Source: Allosphingosinicella indica
GTDB taxonomy: Bacteria > Pseudomonadota > Alphaproteobacteria > Sphingomonadales > Sphingomonadaceae
Direction: 5' to 3'
DNA: 64,000 bases
NCBI RefSeq assembly: GCF_900177405.1
Contig: NZ_LT840185.1
Coordinates: 2,533,501-2,597,500 of the forward strand
Shown here: positions 36,813 to 45,204 of the stretch, in pieces
Layout: each line of letters starts with the position of its first letter
Numbering within the stretch: position 1 is the stretch's first letter
Program-made: the position numbers and the translations under genes
The notes under the pieces: generated by a model
Seen by the model: only the letters and a program-made list of their open reading frames with translations
What the model was told of the DNA's origin: nothing
The model's database searches: none

Positions 36813-38087
36813 ATGGAGGGGCCAGTGGCTATCACCCAAGGAGCGTCCGCGCGGTCGGCGAAACGATCGGCGCGGTGCATGATTTTCGCGGCTTCCGCGA
36901 TCGTCGGCGCGATGGTGCCGCACGCTTATGCCACCTCCGCATCGCCGCCCAAATCCGCCACCGCGCAGAAGATCGAACAGGCCCTCCCCGCTTTCTCGCC
37001 CAGCCAGCAGGCGGCGCAGCGCATCCTCGAAGCGCGTGTTCAATCGATCGGCCGTGCGTTCAACGGCGATGTCGGCATTGCGGTTCGCGACGTCGCGACC
37101 GGCTGGACCACCGCCTATGACGGGGACACTTTCTTCCCGCAGCAGAGCGTCAGCAAATTCTGGGTGCAGCTCACCGCACTCGACCGCGCCGATCAGGGCA
37201 AGCTCAACCTCGCCAACAGCGTCACCGTCGGCCGCGACGATCTGACCCTCTTCCACCAGCCGATCCGCGCGATGGTGCTGAAGAACGGCGGGTTCACTAC
37301 CACGATGTCCGATCTGATGCACCGCGCGATCACGCAGAGCGACAATACGGCCAATGATTTCGTGCTGTGGAAGGCCGGCGGCCCCGATGCGGTGCGCGCC
37401 TTCCTGCACAAGAACGGCCTCGACGGCATCCGCTTCGGCCCGGGCGAGCGGCTGCTGCAGACCCGCATCGCCGGCATCGAATGGAACCAGTCCTGGGCGA
37501 CAAACAATGGCTTCTACACGGCGCGGAGCGCGCTGCCGACGGAAGTGCGCCGCGCGAACCTGGAACGCTACATCGCCGATCCGATGGACGGCGCGACGCC
37601 GCGCGCGGTGGTCGAGGCGCTGGCGCGGCTGAAGCGCGGCGAACTGCTCTCGCCCGCATCGACCAGCCGCATCCTCGGCATCATGTCCAACACCCGCACC
37701 GGTGCGCAGCGGCTGAAGGGCGGCCTCGCCCCCGGCTGGAACCTCGCGCACAAGACCGGCACCGGCCAGGTGCTGGGCGCGATGCAGGCGGGCTATAACG
37801 ACATCGGCCTGCTGACCGGCCCCGACGGGCGCAGCTATGCGGTCGCGGTGCTGATCCGCCGCACATCCGCGCCGCTGCCCCAGCGCATGGCGATGATGCA
37901 GGACGTGACTCGCGCGGTGATCGATTTCGATGCCAATATCGAGCATCCGCCGATCATGGCCAGCCGCCCGCTGCCCGATCGACCGCTGGAGCGCACGTTC
38001 GAGCAGCCGGTGCAGCGTGCGGTCGCCCAGCCGCAGCGCAGCCTCGCCGATGAGCTCGCACCGATCCTGAGCGCCGCGCACGATTGA
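36813..38087 (+). CDS. class A beta-lactamase-like serine hydrolase
   Basis: A 424-residue exported protein from the ATG at 36813 (a GTG at 36807 is possible). After a long N-terminus with a signal-type hydrophobic segment (about 22-42), the class A fold is evident: SVSK at 112-115, SDN at 176-178 and HKTGTG at 313-318. The usual omega-loop ExxLN is not seen; only E212 and an IEWN (222-225) lie in that region. A C-terminal extension of about 60 residues (RPLPDRPLERTFEQP) is rich in Pro and Arg. It could be a true beta-lactamase or a penicillin-recognising hydrolase. Confidence 0.8.
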   Translation: MEGPVAITQGASARSAKRSARCMIFAASAIVGAMVPHAYATSASPPKSATAQKIEQALPAFSPSQQAAQRILEARVQSIGRAFNGDVGIAVRDVATGWTTAYDGDTFFPQQSVSKFWVQLTALDRADQGKLNLANSVTVGRDDLTLFHQPIRAMVLKNGGFTTTMSDLMHRAITQSDNTANDFVLWKAGGPDAVRAFLHKNGLDGIRFGPGERLLQTRIAGIEWNQSWATNNGFYTARSALPTEVRRANLERYIADPMDGATPRAVVEALARLKRGELLSPASTSRILGIMSNTRTGAQRLKGGLAPGWNLAHKTGTGQVLGAMQAGYNDIGLLTGPDGRSYAVAVLIRRTSAPLPQRMAMMQDVTRAVIDFDANIEHPPIMASRPLPDRPLERTFEQPVQRAVAQPQRSLADELAPILSAAHD

Positions 38088-38119
38088 TCTTCGCGCAGCC
38101 GCGCGCGAAAGCGTGGGCG

Positions 38120-38686
38120 ATGGCGAGGCCGCAATCCCCCGATTACGACAAGCGCCGCGATGCGATCGTCGCGGCGGCGGCGCAGCTCTATGCGCGGCGC
38201 GGCTTCGACGGCACCTCGATCGCCGAGCTCGCCAAGGCGGGCGGCTTCTCCAAATCGCTCGTCTACCATTATTTCCCGTCGAAGGAGGATATCCTCGACG
38301 CGGTGATGGAAGAGCATCTCGACGCGCTGGTCGAAGAGGCGGAGACGGCGTCCAGGGCCGGCGGCGCGGACACGCAGCTCCGCGCGCTCGCCCGCGGCTT
38401 CCTGCGGCGCTACGTCGGTGCGGAAGACCGGCACAAGGTGCTCCTCAACGAGCTGGACAAGCTGGCGCCGGAGCGCCGCGCGGCGGTGGTCGCCAAACAG
38501 CGGCGCATCATCGCGACCGTCGAAGGCCTCATTGCGACGCTGAATCCGGAACGCGCCGCCGAGGCTCTGCCGCTCGCGATGCTGTTCTTCGGGATGATCA
38601 ACTGGACCCACACCTGGTTCCGCCCGAAAGGTCCGACCGACACCGACCGGCTTGCCGACATGGCGGTGGAGCGGATGCTGGCGTGA
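38120..38686 (+). CDS. TetR/AcrR family transcriptional regulator
   Basis: A 188-residue regulator with the N-terminal TetR HTH: DAIVAAAAQLYARRGFDGTSI, then ELAKAGGFSKSLVYHYFPSKEDIL (quoted in parts). The ligand domain is helical and ends VERMLA. The ATG at 38120 is preferred, as the upstream start at 38084 adds a nonconserved leader. It lies 32 bases after the beta-lactamase-like gene and may share its transcript; the following membrane protein starts 18 bases after its stop. Target genes are unknown; the flanking genes are candidates. Confidence 0.88.
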   Translation: MARPQSPDYDKRRDAIVAAAAQLYARRGFDGTSIAELAKAGGFSKSLVYHYFPSKEDILDAVMEEHLDALVEEAETASRAGGADTQLRALARGFLRRYVGAEDRHKVLLNELDKLAPERRAAVVAKQRRIIATVEGLIATLNPERAAEALPLAMLFFGMINWTHTWFRPKGPTDTDRLADMAVERMLA

Positions 38687-38704
38687 GGATGAGGGGGAAG
38701 CGCC

Positions 38705-39761
38705 ATGTATAGCGAGAGCGATCTGGACGATGCCGTGGCGGCGGGTGCGTTGAGCGCCGATCAGGCCGCGGCCTTCCGCGATCATGTCGCCGCGCGCCGC
38801 GCCGCGCCGGCGGTGGACGAAGAGCAATTCCGCCTGTTGAGCGGGTTCAACGACATCTTCGTCGCCATAGCGGCCGTGATCCTGCTGGTGGCGGTGGGAT
38901 GGATCGGCGGGCGGATCGCGCCGGGCATCGGCCCGATCGCCGTGGCCACTACAGGCTGGGGGCTAGCAGAGTATTTCACGCGCATCCGGCGCATGGCGCT
39001 GCCCAGCATCATCCTGTTTAGCGCCTTTGTCGGGGGCTTGTTCTTCGCGGCGGTTGAGCTGCTCCAGGCGAGCGGCCTGTTCGCAGCGGATAGCACAAAG
39101 GAATTCGATCGTCTTCGCTGCAGCCGCCGCGCTGACCGCCGTTGGCACGTGGCTACACTGGCGGCGGTTCCAGGTGCCGATCACCATCGCCGCCGGTGCC
39201 GCAGCGACCTCCCTTCTTATCCTCTCGGTTATTTCTGCGGCGATCGGCAATCCGCCGTGGGCGCGCGCCGTCATGCTCTGGGGGATCCTGGTGGCGGGTG
39301 TCGCCGTCTTCGCGTTCGCGATGCGCTGGGATGGATCGGACCCGCAGCGGCGCACACGCCGGTCCGATGTCGGCTTCTGGCTCCACCTGCTCGCCGCGCC
39401 GATGATCGTCCATCCGATCTTCAGCCTGCTGGGCGTGCTAGAGGGTCGAACCAGCGCCACCGCGGCCGCAATGGTCGTCTCGATCTACATCCTGCTCGGC
39501 ATTGCGGCGCTCGCGGTCGACCGGCGCGCGCTGCTGGTCTCCGCGCTTTTCTACGTCCTGTGGGCAATCGAGCGGCTGATCTCCGGCACCGGCGCTGTCG
39601 AACTCAGCTTCGCGCTTACGGCGCTGGTAATCGGATCCGCGCTGCTGCTGCTCTCCGCGTTCTGGCACACCGCGCGCTCGGCCATCGTGGGACGCCTGCC
39701 GCTGGATCTCGCCCGCCGGCTGCCGCCAGCGACGATCGATCCTAATCCCCGACAACCTTGA
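38705..39761 (+). pseudogene. multi-helix membrane protein, apparent frameshift near 39100
   Basis: The first 130 or so residues (MYSESDLDDAVAAGALSADQA, then two to three membrane helices) run from 38705, preceded by a GAGGGGGAAG ribosome site. After about 39100 the hydrophobic reading continues in the next frame (IVFAAAAALTAVGTWLHW onward, several more helices) to the stop at 39761, while the original frame becomes Arg-rich nonsense. One extra base near 39095-39110 explains this. The opening motif recalls DUF2157-like proteins. It may be a recent pseudogene or a sequencing error. It overlaps the convergent DUF2794 gene by 20 bases. Confidence 0.72.
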
Positions 39762-40086
39762 GCAGACGCCGCTCGACCTGGGCCAGCACCGGGCCAAGCT
39801 CGTGGCCGCGTTTCAGGACCATGCCATGCTCCCCGACGAGCGCCCACATGCCCTGGCGGTTGCTGAGCGCAGGGCGCTTCTCGATGCGATATTCGGCACG
39901 CTCGGCGGCGCGGCGGAAGGCGTGGAACACCGCAGCGTCGCGGCCGAATTCCATCGCATAATCCTTCCACAACCCGGCGGCGACCATGCGGCCGTAGAGA
40001 TCGACGATGCGCGAAAGCTCCACCCTGTCGAAGGCGACCTGCAAAGACGGCGATGACGAAGAAGGAAAAGGGTGGACGGTGCCCAT
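39742..40086 (-). CDS. DUF2794 family protein
   Basis: A 114-residue cytoplasmic protein matching the alphaproteobacterial DUF2794 family: FDRVELSRIVDLYGRMVAAG, then KDYAMEFGRDAAVFHAFRRA (shown in parts) and the IEKRPAL segment. It lies downstream of cysE, sharing one base with its stop, so both are in one operon. The family has no assigned function. The gene ends inside the 3' end of the convergent frameshifted membrane protein. Confidence 0.87.
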   Translation of the reverse strand: MGTVHPFPSSSSPSLQVAFDRVELSRIVDLYGRMVAAGLWKDYAMEFGRDAAVFHAFRRAAERAEYRIEKRPALSNRQGMWALVGEHGMVLKRGHELGPVLAQVERRLLKVVGD

Positions 40087-40790
40087 CAGGCCCGGTCACG
40101 CTCCCGGCGATCCCGGTCACCCGACGCGCGATCCCGTTCTTTGATCAGTTCGGCCACGCGCTTCCTCAACTGCTCGATCTCGCACTTGAGAATGTCCAGC
40201 TTTTGTGTCGCCGGGTCAAATGTTTCGTGGCAGGGCGTGCCATAGGGCACGAAATCGCGGGCATAATGTTCGGCGCCGACCAGGGTCGGCCGCGCCGGAA
40301 TACCGGTCATCGTCGCGCCTTCGGACACATCCTTGGTGACGACCGCATTGGCGCCGATCCGCGCGCGGGCGCCGACGGTGATCGGCCCCAGCACCTGCGC
40401 GCCCGATCCGATGATGACGCCATTCTGGATCGTCGGGTGGCGCTTGCCCGGCTCGCCGTTGGTCGGGTTGGTCCCGCCCAGGGTGACATTCTGGTAGATC
40501 GTCACGTCGTCGCCGATCACCGCGCTTTCGCCGATGACGGTGAAGCCGTGATCGATGAAGAAGTTGCGGCCGATGGTGGCGCCGGGGTGGATGTCGATCG
40601 CGGTGAGGAAGCGCGCCATATGGTTGACGAAGCGGGCCATGAAATAGAGCTCGCCGCGATACAGCCAGTGCGCGATGCGGTGGAGGCCGAGCGCGAGCAC
40701 GCCCGGATAGAGCAACACTTCCCAGCGCGAGCGCGGCGCGGGATCGCGCGCCTTTACCGATTCCAGATATTCGACCAATGCCGACAGCAT
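40086..40790 (-). CDS. cysE: serine O-acetyltransferase
   Basis: CysE acetylates serine with acetyl-CoA, the first step of cysteine synthesis. The 234-residue protein has an N-terminal helical part (RIAHWLYR, ARFVNHMARFLTAIDIHPGA) and a left-handed beta-helix of hexapeptide repeats containing DHGFTVIGE, VTLGGTNPTNG and GAQVLGPITVG. It is the shorter EpsC-like type. The last 50 residues (CEIEQLRKRVAELIKERD) form a charged, probably coiled tail. It heads the cysE-DUF2794 operon. Confidence 0.94.
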   Translation of the reverse strand: MLSALVEYLESVKARDPAPRSRWEVLLYPGVLALGLHRIAHWLYRGELYFMARFVNHMARFLTAIDIHPGATIGRNFFIDHGFTVIGESAVIGDDVTIYQNVTLGGTNPTNGEPGKRHPTIQNGVIIGSGAQVLGPITVGARARIGANAVVTKDVSEGATMTGIPARPTLVGAEHYARDFVPYGTPCHETFDPATQKLDILKCEIEQLRKRVAELIKERDRASGDRDRRERDRA

Positions 40791-40921
40791 TCCTGGTCCC
40801 TCAGACTGCCTGATCGAGGCAGATAATACTCGCCAGAGCGGATTTCCAGCACGGACGTTTCGCTTAGCGCCGGGGCGCGGGTGTGATAGACTGCGCCCAG
40901 CCTAGCAGAAAGGATAGGACG

Positions 40922-41188
40922 ATGTCCGCCCTCAGGATCGCAATGGCCGCCGCGGCTGCTTTCGCATTTCATGCCGCCGCCCCCGCGACGCAGACTCCCG
41001 CCGCCGAGAAAGCGAGCGCGAGCGCCGACGGCGACAAGCTCATCTGTCGCAAGCAGCAGCCGCCTTCCGGCACGCGCATCGGGCCGACGCGCGTCTGCGC
41101 CACTGCCACCGAATGGCAGATGCGCGACGAGATGACGCAGGAAACGCGCCGCAACATCGACAAGGTGCAGCAGCAGCGCGCCTACTGA
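40922..41188 (+). CDS. small secreted protein with two conserved cysteines
   Basis: An 88-residue protein with a signal peptide (about 1-22, ending in APA) from the ATG at 40922, preceded by a GAAAGGATAGG ribosome site. The mature segment has ICRKQQPPSGTRIGPTRVC, a pattern (I-C-R-x-x-x-x-T-G/S-S/T-R) common in small sphingomonad exported proteins. The C-terminal half is a helix with many charges. No biochemical role is known. Divergent from cysE. Confidence 0.75.
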   Translation: MSALRIAMAAAAAFAFHAAAPATQTPAAEKASASADGDKLICRKQQPPSGTRIGPTRVCATATEWQMRDEMTQETRRNIDKVQQQRAY

Positions 41189-41271
41189 GCGGTCGCGTAC
41201 CACGCCGTCACCCGCAGCACCGCGAGCGGGTTGCAAATCGATCAATCCTGCCCGATTGATCGAGCGAACCG

Positions 41272-42192
41272 ATGACGATCTATCTCCCGACGCTCAAGCA
41301 GCTCCAATATCTGGTGGCGCTGAAGGACCACGTCCATTTCGGCCGGGCGGCGGAGGCATGCTTCGTCAGCCAGTCAACGCTGTCGGCGGGGCTGCGTGAT
41401 CTGGAATCGCTGATCGACGTCACGCTGGTCGAGCGGACCCGCCGGGTGGTGCGTTTCACGCCGCTCGGCGATCGGATTGCGGAGAAAGCGCGGCGGATCT
41501 TGCGCGAGGCGGAGGAACTGGCCGACATGGCGCGCGCCGCCGGCAGTCCGCTCGCCGGCGATCTGCGCATGGGCGTCATCCCGACGATCGCGCCGTTCCT
41601 GCTGCCCGCGCTGCTGCCGGGACTGCGGCGCGAATGGCCCGAGCTGAAGCTCTTTCTCCGGGAAGAGACCAGCCACGCCGCGTGCGATTCGCTCCATCGC
41701 GGGCAGGTCGATTGCGTGCTGCTCGCCCTCCCTTATGCCTGCGGCGACGTTGAGGCGGCCGAGCTGTTCGAGGACCGGCTGTTTCTCGCCTTCCCCGCCG
41801 GGCCGGACGAGCCCCCTGCCCGCATCACGCCTGCCGCGATCGACGAGGACAAACTGCTGCTGCTCGAGGACGGCCATTGCCTGAAGGATCATGCGCTGGC
41901 GGCTTGCAACCGGCCAGAACTCAGGGCCGAAGCGACGATGCTCGGCACCTCGCTGCACACGCTGGTGCAGATGGTCGACAACGGGCTGGGCGTCACGCTG
42001 GTGCCAGAGATGGCCCTGTCGGCGGGGATCCTCAGCGGAACCGACGTGCTTGCGCGGCCGCTGCAGGCCGATCATGCCGCCCGGCGCATCGCGTTGGTGT
42101 GGCGCAGAGGATCGCCGCGCGAGAAGGAGTTTCGCCTGCTTGCCGATGCGCTGCGAGTTGCGCATGGCGACCGGCAGGCCCGCGCTGCCTGA
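41272..42192 (+). CDS. oxyR: LysR-type peroxide sensor OxyR
   Basis: A 306-residue LysR regulator. The N-terminal winged HTH (LKQLQYLVALKDHVHFGRAAEACFVSQSTLS, read in parts) is followed by an effector domain with the two redox cysteines C203 and C212 in EDGHCLKDHALAACN, the same nine-residue spacing as OxyR C199/C208. It therefore probably senses hydrogen peroxide by disulfide formation. No katG or ahpC lies next to it in the window. A fasciclin lipoprotein gene follows by 48 bases. Confidence 0.92.
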   Translation: MTIYLPTLKQLQYLVALKDHVHFGRAAEACFVSQSTLSAGLRDLESLIDVTLVERTRRVVRFTPLGDRIAEKARRILREAEELADMARAAGSPLAGDLRMGVIPTIAPFLLPALLPGLRREWPELKLFLREETSHAACDSLHRGQVDCVLLALPYACGDVEAAELFEDRLFLAFPAGPDEPPARITPAAIDEDKLLLLEDGHCLKDHALAACNRPELRAEATMLGTSLHTLVQMVDNGLGVTLVPEMALSAGILSGTDVLARPLQADHAARRIALVWRRGSPREKEFRLLADALRVAHGDRQARAA

Positions 42193-42240
42193 AACCGATG
42201 CGCGCTCTCCCCCGTAGCTGAACGGACAAGGAGAGACGCC

Positions 42241-42858
42241 ATGAATCGCACTTTTATGATTGCAACAGGCTACGCGACGCTGCTCGCGACGGCAGCCTGC
42301 ACTTCGATGGGCGAGGACGGCAGCATGAGCCGCCCGGCATCGACCGCCGCGTCGAGCAACATGAGTTCGGCAAACGTGCCCACCGTCGGCGGGGCGCCCA
42401 TGTATCCGAACAAGACCATCGTCGAAAATGCGATGAACTCGAAGGATCACACGACGCTCGTCGCCGCGGTCAAGGCAGCGGGCCTGGTGGATACGCTGTC
42501 GGGGCCGGGGCCGTTCACCGTATTCGCGCCGACCAACAACGCCTTTGGCCGCTTGCCGCCCGGCACGGTCGATACGCTGATGCAGCCGGCAAACAAGGCG
42601 GCGCTCACGAAGGTGCTGACCTATCATGTCGTGCCCGGCACGAAGACCGCGGAGCAGATCATGGCCGACATACGGGCCGGTAGCGGCACCGCAACCTACA
42701 CCAGCGTGCAAGGCGGCCAGATCCGCGCGCAGATGGAAGGGCAGAATCTCATCCTGACCGACGCGAACGGCAACAAGAGCTACGTAACACAGGCGGACGT
42801 GATGCAGTCGAACGGCGTGATCCACGTCGTTAACGGCGTTCTTCTTCCGGCTAATTGA
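42241..42858 (+). CDS. fasciclin-domain lipoprotein
   Basis: A 205-residue predicted lipoprotein, with lipobox TAAC near residue 20, a Ser/Met-rich linker, and one fasciclin (FAS1) domain from about 62 to 203. The family motifs TLVAAVKAAGLVDTL, GPFTVFAPTNNAFGRLP and the YHVVPG segment followed by GVIHVVNGVLLP are all present. FAS1 proteins mediate adhesion or envelope stress functions. The gene ends 40 bases before the convergent pgsA, with a strong shared hairpin between them. Confidence 0.92.
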   Translation: MNRTFMIATGYATLLATAACTSMGEDGSMSRPASTAASSNMSSANVPTVGGAPMYPNKTIVENAMNSKDHTTLVAAVKAAGLVDTLSGPGPFTVFAPTNNAFGRLPPGTVDTLMQPANKAALTKVLTYHVVPGTKTAEQIMADIRAGSGTATYTSVQGGQIRAQMEGQNLILTDANGNKSYVTQADVMQSNGVIHVVNGVLLPAN

Positions 42859-42866
42859 TTGCCTGA

Positions 42867-42898
42867 ATCCTCCTTCGCCGCTTGCGGCGGAGGAGGAT
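42867..42898. terminator. bidirectional terminator-like hairpin
   Basis: A 15-base-pair stem (ATCCTCCTTCGCCG / CGGCGGAGGAGGAT, with one G-T pair) closes on a minimal loop. It lies between the convergent fasciclin and pgsA genes and touches the pgsA stop codon. There is no clear T-run. Confidence 0.6.
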
Positions 42899-43464
42899 CA
42901 ATCCATGTGCTTGAGGCCGACGCGGAGATAATCCCAGCCGGTCACCAAGGTCAGCGCCGCGGCCGCCCAGAGGCTGGCGAGGCCGACGCCCCCCACCCAC
43001 GACCATTGCGGCACTGCACCGGCGAGAATGAGCGCGCCAAGCGCGACGAGCTGCAGCGTCGTCTTCCACTTGGCGAGCTTGCTGACCGGCACCGATACCT
43101 GCAGGCTCGCGAGAAATTCGCGCAGGCCCGAGACGATGATCTCGCGCAGCAGGATCACCATCGCGGGGATGATGTGGAGGCCGTGGATGAGCGGATCGTT
43201 GACCGCGCTACGGGTCGAGACGAGCATGATGATGACGGCGCCGACCATGATCTTGTCGGCGATCGGATCGAGGAAGACGCCGAGCCGCGACACCGTGCCT
43301 TTAGCGCGGGCGAGATAGCCGTCGAAATAATCGGTAATTCCGACTAGGCAGTAGAGGCCGAAGGTGATGGCGTAATCGAACCAGTTCGGCCGCCAGAGCA
43401 GCATGACGAGCAACGGCACCGCGAAGATGCGCGAGAGCGTCAGGAGATTGGGAAGGGTCAGCAT
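42898..43464 (-). CDS. pgsA: CDP-diacylglycerol-glycerol-3-phosphate 3-phosphatidyltransferase
   Basis: PgsA makes phosphatidylglycerol phosphate at the inner membrane. The ATG at 43464 (MLTLPNLLTLSRI) gives 188 residues. The CDP-alcohol phosphotransferase signature D-G-x2-A-R-x8-G-x3-D-x3-D is complete in DYFDGYLARAKG to FLDPIADK. Five to six helices follow. A longer in-frame upstream extension would run into the divergent aminopeptidase and is not supported. The short 144-base gap to the divergent aminopeptidase must hold both promoters. Confidence 0.94.
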   Translation of the reverse strand: MLTLPNLLTLSRIFAVPLLVMLLWRPNWFDYAITFGLYCLVGITDYFDGYLARAKGTVSRLGVFLDPIADKIMVGAVIIMLVSTRSAVNDPLIHGLHIIPAMVILLREIIVSGLREFLASLQVSVPVSKLAKWKTTLQLVALGALILAGAVPQWSWVGGVGLASLWAAAALTLVTGWDYLRVGLKHMD

Positions 43465-43608
43465 CGCCGCCGTGGTTAGCGCGTCCGCGCGGATGCGCCA
43501 ACCATCGCTGGCATACGGACGCGCTTCGCGGTGCGCGGCCCTTGTGCCTGTGCGTGCCGCCCGCCTATGAAGGCGCTCCCATTCCCAGCCACGAGGCCCC
43601 GTCCCCCT

Positions 43609-45183
43609 ATGCGCCGTATCGCCGCCGCCCTCCTTGCTGCCGCCACCGCCCTCACGCCCGCCGTCGCCGCCCGCCCGGTGAGCTTCGCGAATGCGGCGCC
43701 GCAGGCCTCCGGCGCGCTGGTGCTGCCGCTCGGCAATGCGGAGGAGCTGGCTTCGCGGGGCGGGTCGCTGGATAGCGGCACGCGCGATGCGATCGGCCGC
43801 GCGCTCGCTTCGGCGGAATTCGATTACAAGGAGGGCAGCACGCTCTCGCTGCGCGGTATCGGCGGATGGTCGCAGATCGTGGTGATCGGCACGGGCAGCG
43901 CTCCGCTGACGGCGGCGAAACTTCAGGATATCGGCGGCACCGCCGCCACCGAGACGGCCAAGACCGACGGGCCGGTGACGCTGCTGGCCAATGGCCTTGC
44001 CGCGAACGTCCCCGACGCCGGCGCGCAGATCGGCATCGGGGCCGAGCTGGGGGGCTACACCTTCGACCGCTACAAGTATCGCGATGCCGCCAAGCCGCGC
44101 GCCGCTGGCCGCGATGCGCCGTTGACGATCGTCGGCGGTGCCGGCGGTGACGGCTATGCGGCGCAACCGGCGGCGCTCACCGAGGGCGTGCTGCTCGCGC
44201 GCAACCTCATCACCGAGCCTTCGAACGAAGTCTGGCCAGAGGAGTTCGTGACTCGCACCCGCGCTGCCTTCCGCGGCGTCGGCAACGTCACCATCGAGGC
44301 ACTCGACGAGACGCGGATGCGCGAGCTTGGCATGGGGTCGATCCTGTCGGTCGGCCAAGGCTCCAAGCGCCCGCCTCGGATGCTGATCGTCCATTACAAG
44401 GGCGGCTCGGGCGCGCCCGTGGTGCTGGCGGGCAAGGGCATCACCTTCGATTCCGGCGGCACCTCGCTGAAACCGGGCACCGGCATGTGGCGGATGAAGG
44501 GCGACATGGCAGGCGCCGCCGCCGTGGTCGGGACCGCGCTGTCGCTAGCCAAGTCGCGAGCGCCGGTCAACGTCGTCGCGATCGCCGCGCTGGCGGAGAA
44601 CATGCCCGATGGCGGCGCGACCCGGCCTGGCGACGTCGTCAAGGCGCACAACGGCAAGACGATCGAGATCATCAACACCGATGCCGAAGGGCGCCTCGTT
44701 CTCGCCGACGCAGTGTCCTACGGCGAGCGGCGCTTCAAGCCAGCCGCGATCGTCGACATCGCGACGCTGACCGGAGCAGTCGGCGGTGCACTCGGCAGCG
44801 ACTATGCGGGATTGTTCGCGAACAGCGATCCGCTTGCGCAGCAGCTCAGCGCGGCGGGCGAGGCGACGGGCGAGATACTGTGGCGCCTCCCGCTCCACGC
44901 CAATCACGCGAAATCGATGAAGTCGGACATCGCGGACATCAAGAATTCGGCCGAGGGCGGATCGCCGGGCGCGAGCCTCGGCGCGCATTTCATCGGCTAT
45001 TTCGTCGACGGCGGGACGCCCTGGGCGCATCTCGACATCGCCGCGGTGAGCTGGCGGACCGATGCCTTGCCGACCGTGCCCAAGGGCGCGGCGGGCTATG
45101 GCGTTCGTCTCCTCGATCGCTTCGTGCGCGACTTCCGGCCCGTGGCGGGCGTCGCGCCGGCCGCGTCCAGCGCCGCCAACTGA
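43609..45183 (+). CDS. exported leucyl aminopeptidase (M17 family)
   Basis: A 524-residue M17 metallopeptidase. The ATG at 43609 begins a signal peptide (MRRIAAALLAAATALTPAVAA), so this is a periplasmic version; an ATG at 43567 is an alternative. The N-terminal macro-like domain is followed by the catalytic domain with metal and active-site motifs: GKGITFDSGGTSLKPG, the K in MKGDMAGAA, and NTDAEGRLVLAD. Cytoplasmic PepA lacks a signal peptide. Next gene starts 21 bases later on the same strand. Confidence 0.92.
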   Translation: MRRIAAALLAAATALTPAVAARPVSFANAAPQASGALVLPLGNAEELASRGGSLDSGTRDAIGRALASAEFDYKEGSTLSLRGIGGWSQIVVIGTGSAPLTAAKLQDIGGTAATETAKTDGPVTLLANGLAANVPDAGAQIGIGAELGGYTFDRYKYRDAAKPRAAGRDAPLTIVGGAGGDGYAAQPAALTEGVLLARNLITEPSNEVWPEEFVTRTRAAFRGVGNVTIEALDETRMRELGMGSILSVGQGSKRPPRMLIVHYKGGSGAPVVLAGKGITFDSGGTSLKPGTGMWRMKGDMAGAAAVVGTALSLAKSRAPVNVVAIAALAENMPDGGATRPGDVVKAHNGKTIEIINTDAEGRLVLADAVSYGERRFKPAAIVDIATLTGAVGGALGSDYAGLFANSDPLAQQLSAAGEATGEILWRLPLHANHAKSMKSDIADIKNSAEGGSPGASLGAHFIGYFVDGGTPWAHLDIAAVSWRTDALPTVPKGAAGYGVRLLDRFVRDFRPVAGVAPAASSAAN

Positions 45184-45204
45184 TCGGCACGCGGCGCCAG
45201 CGCC

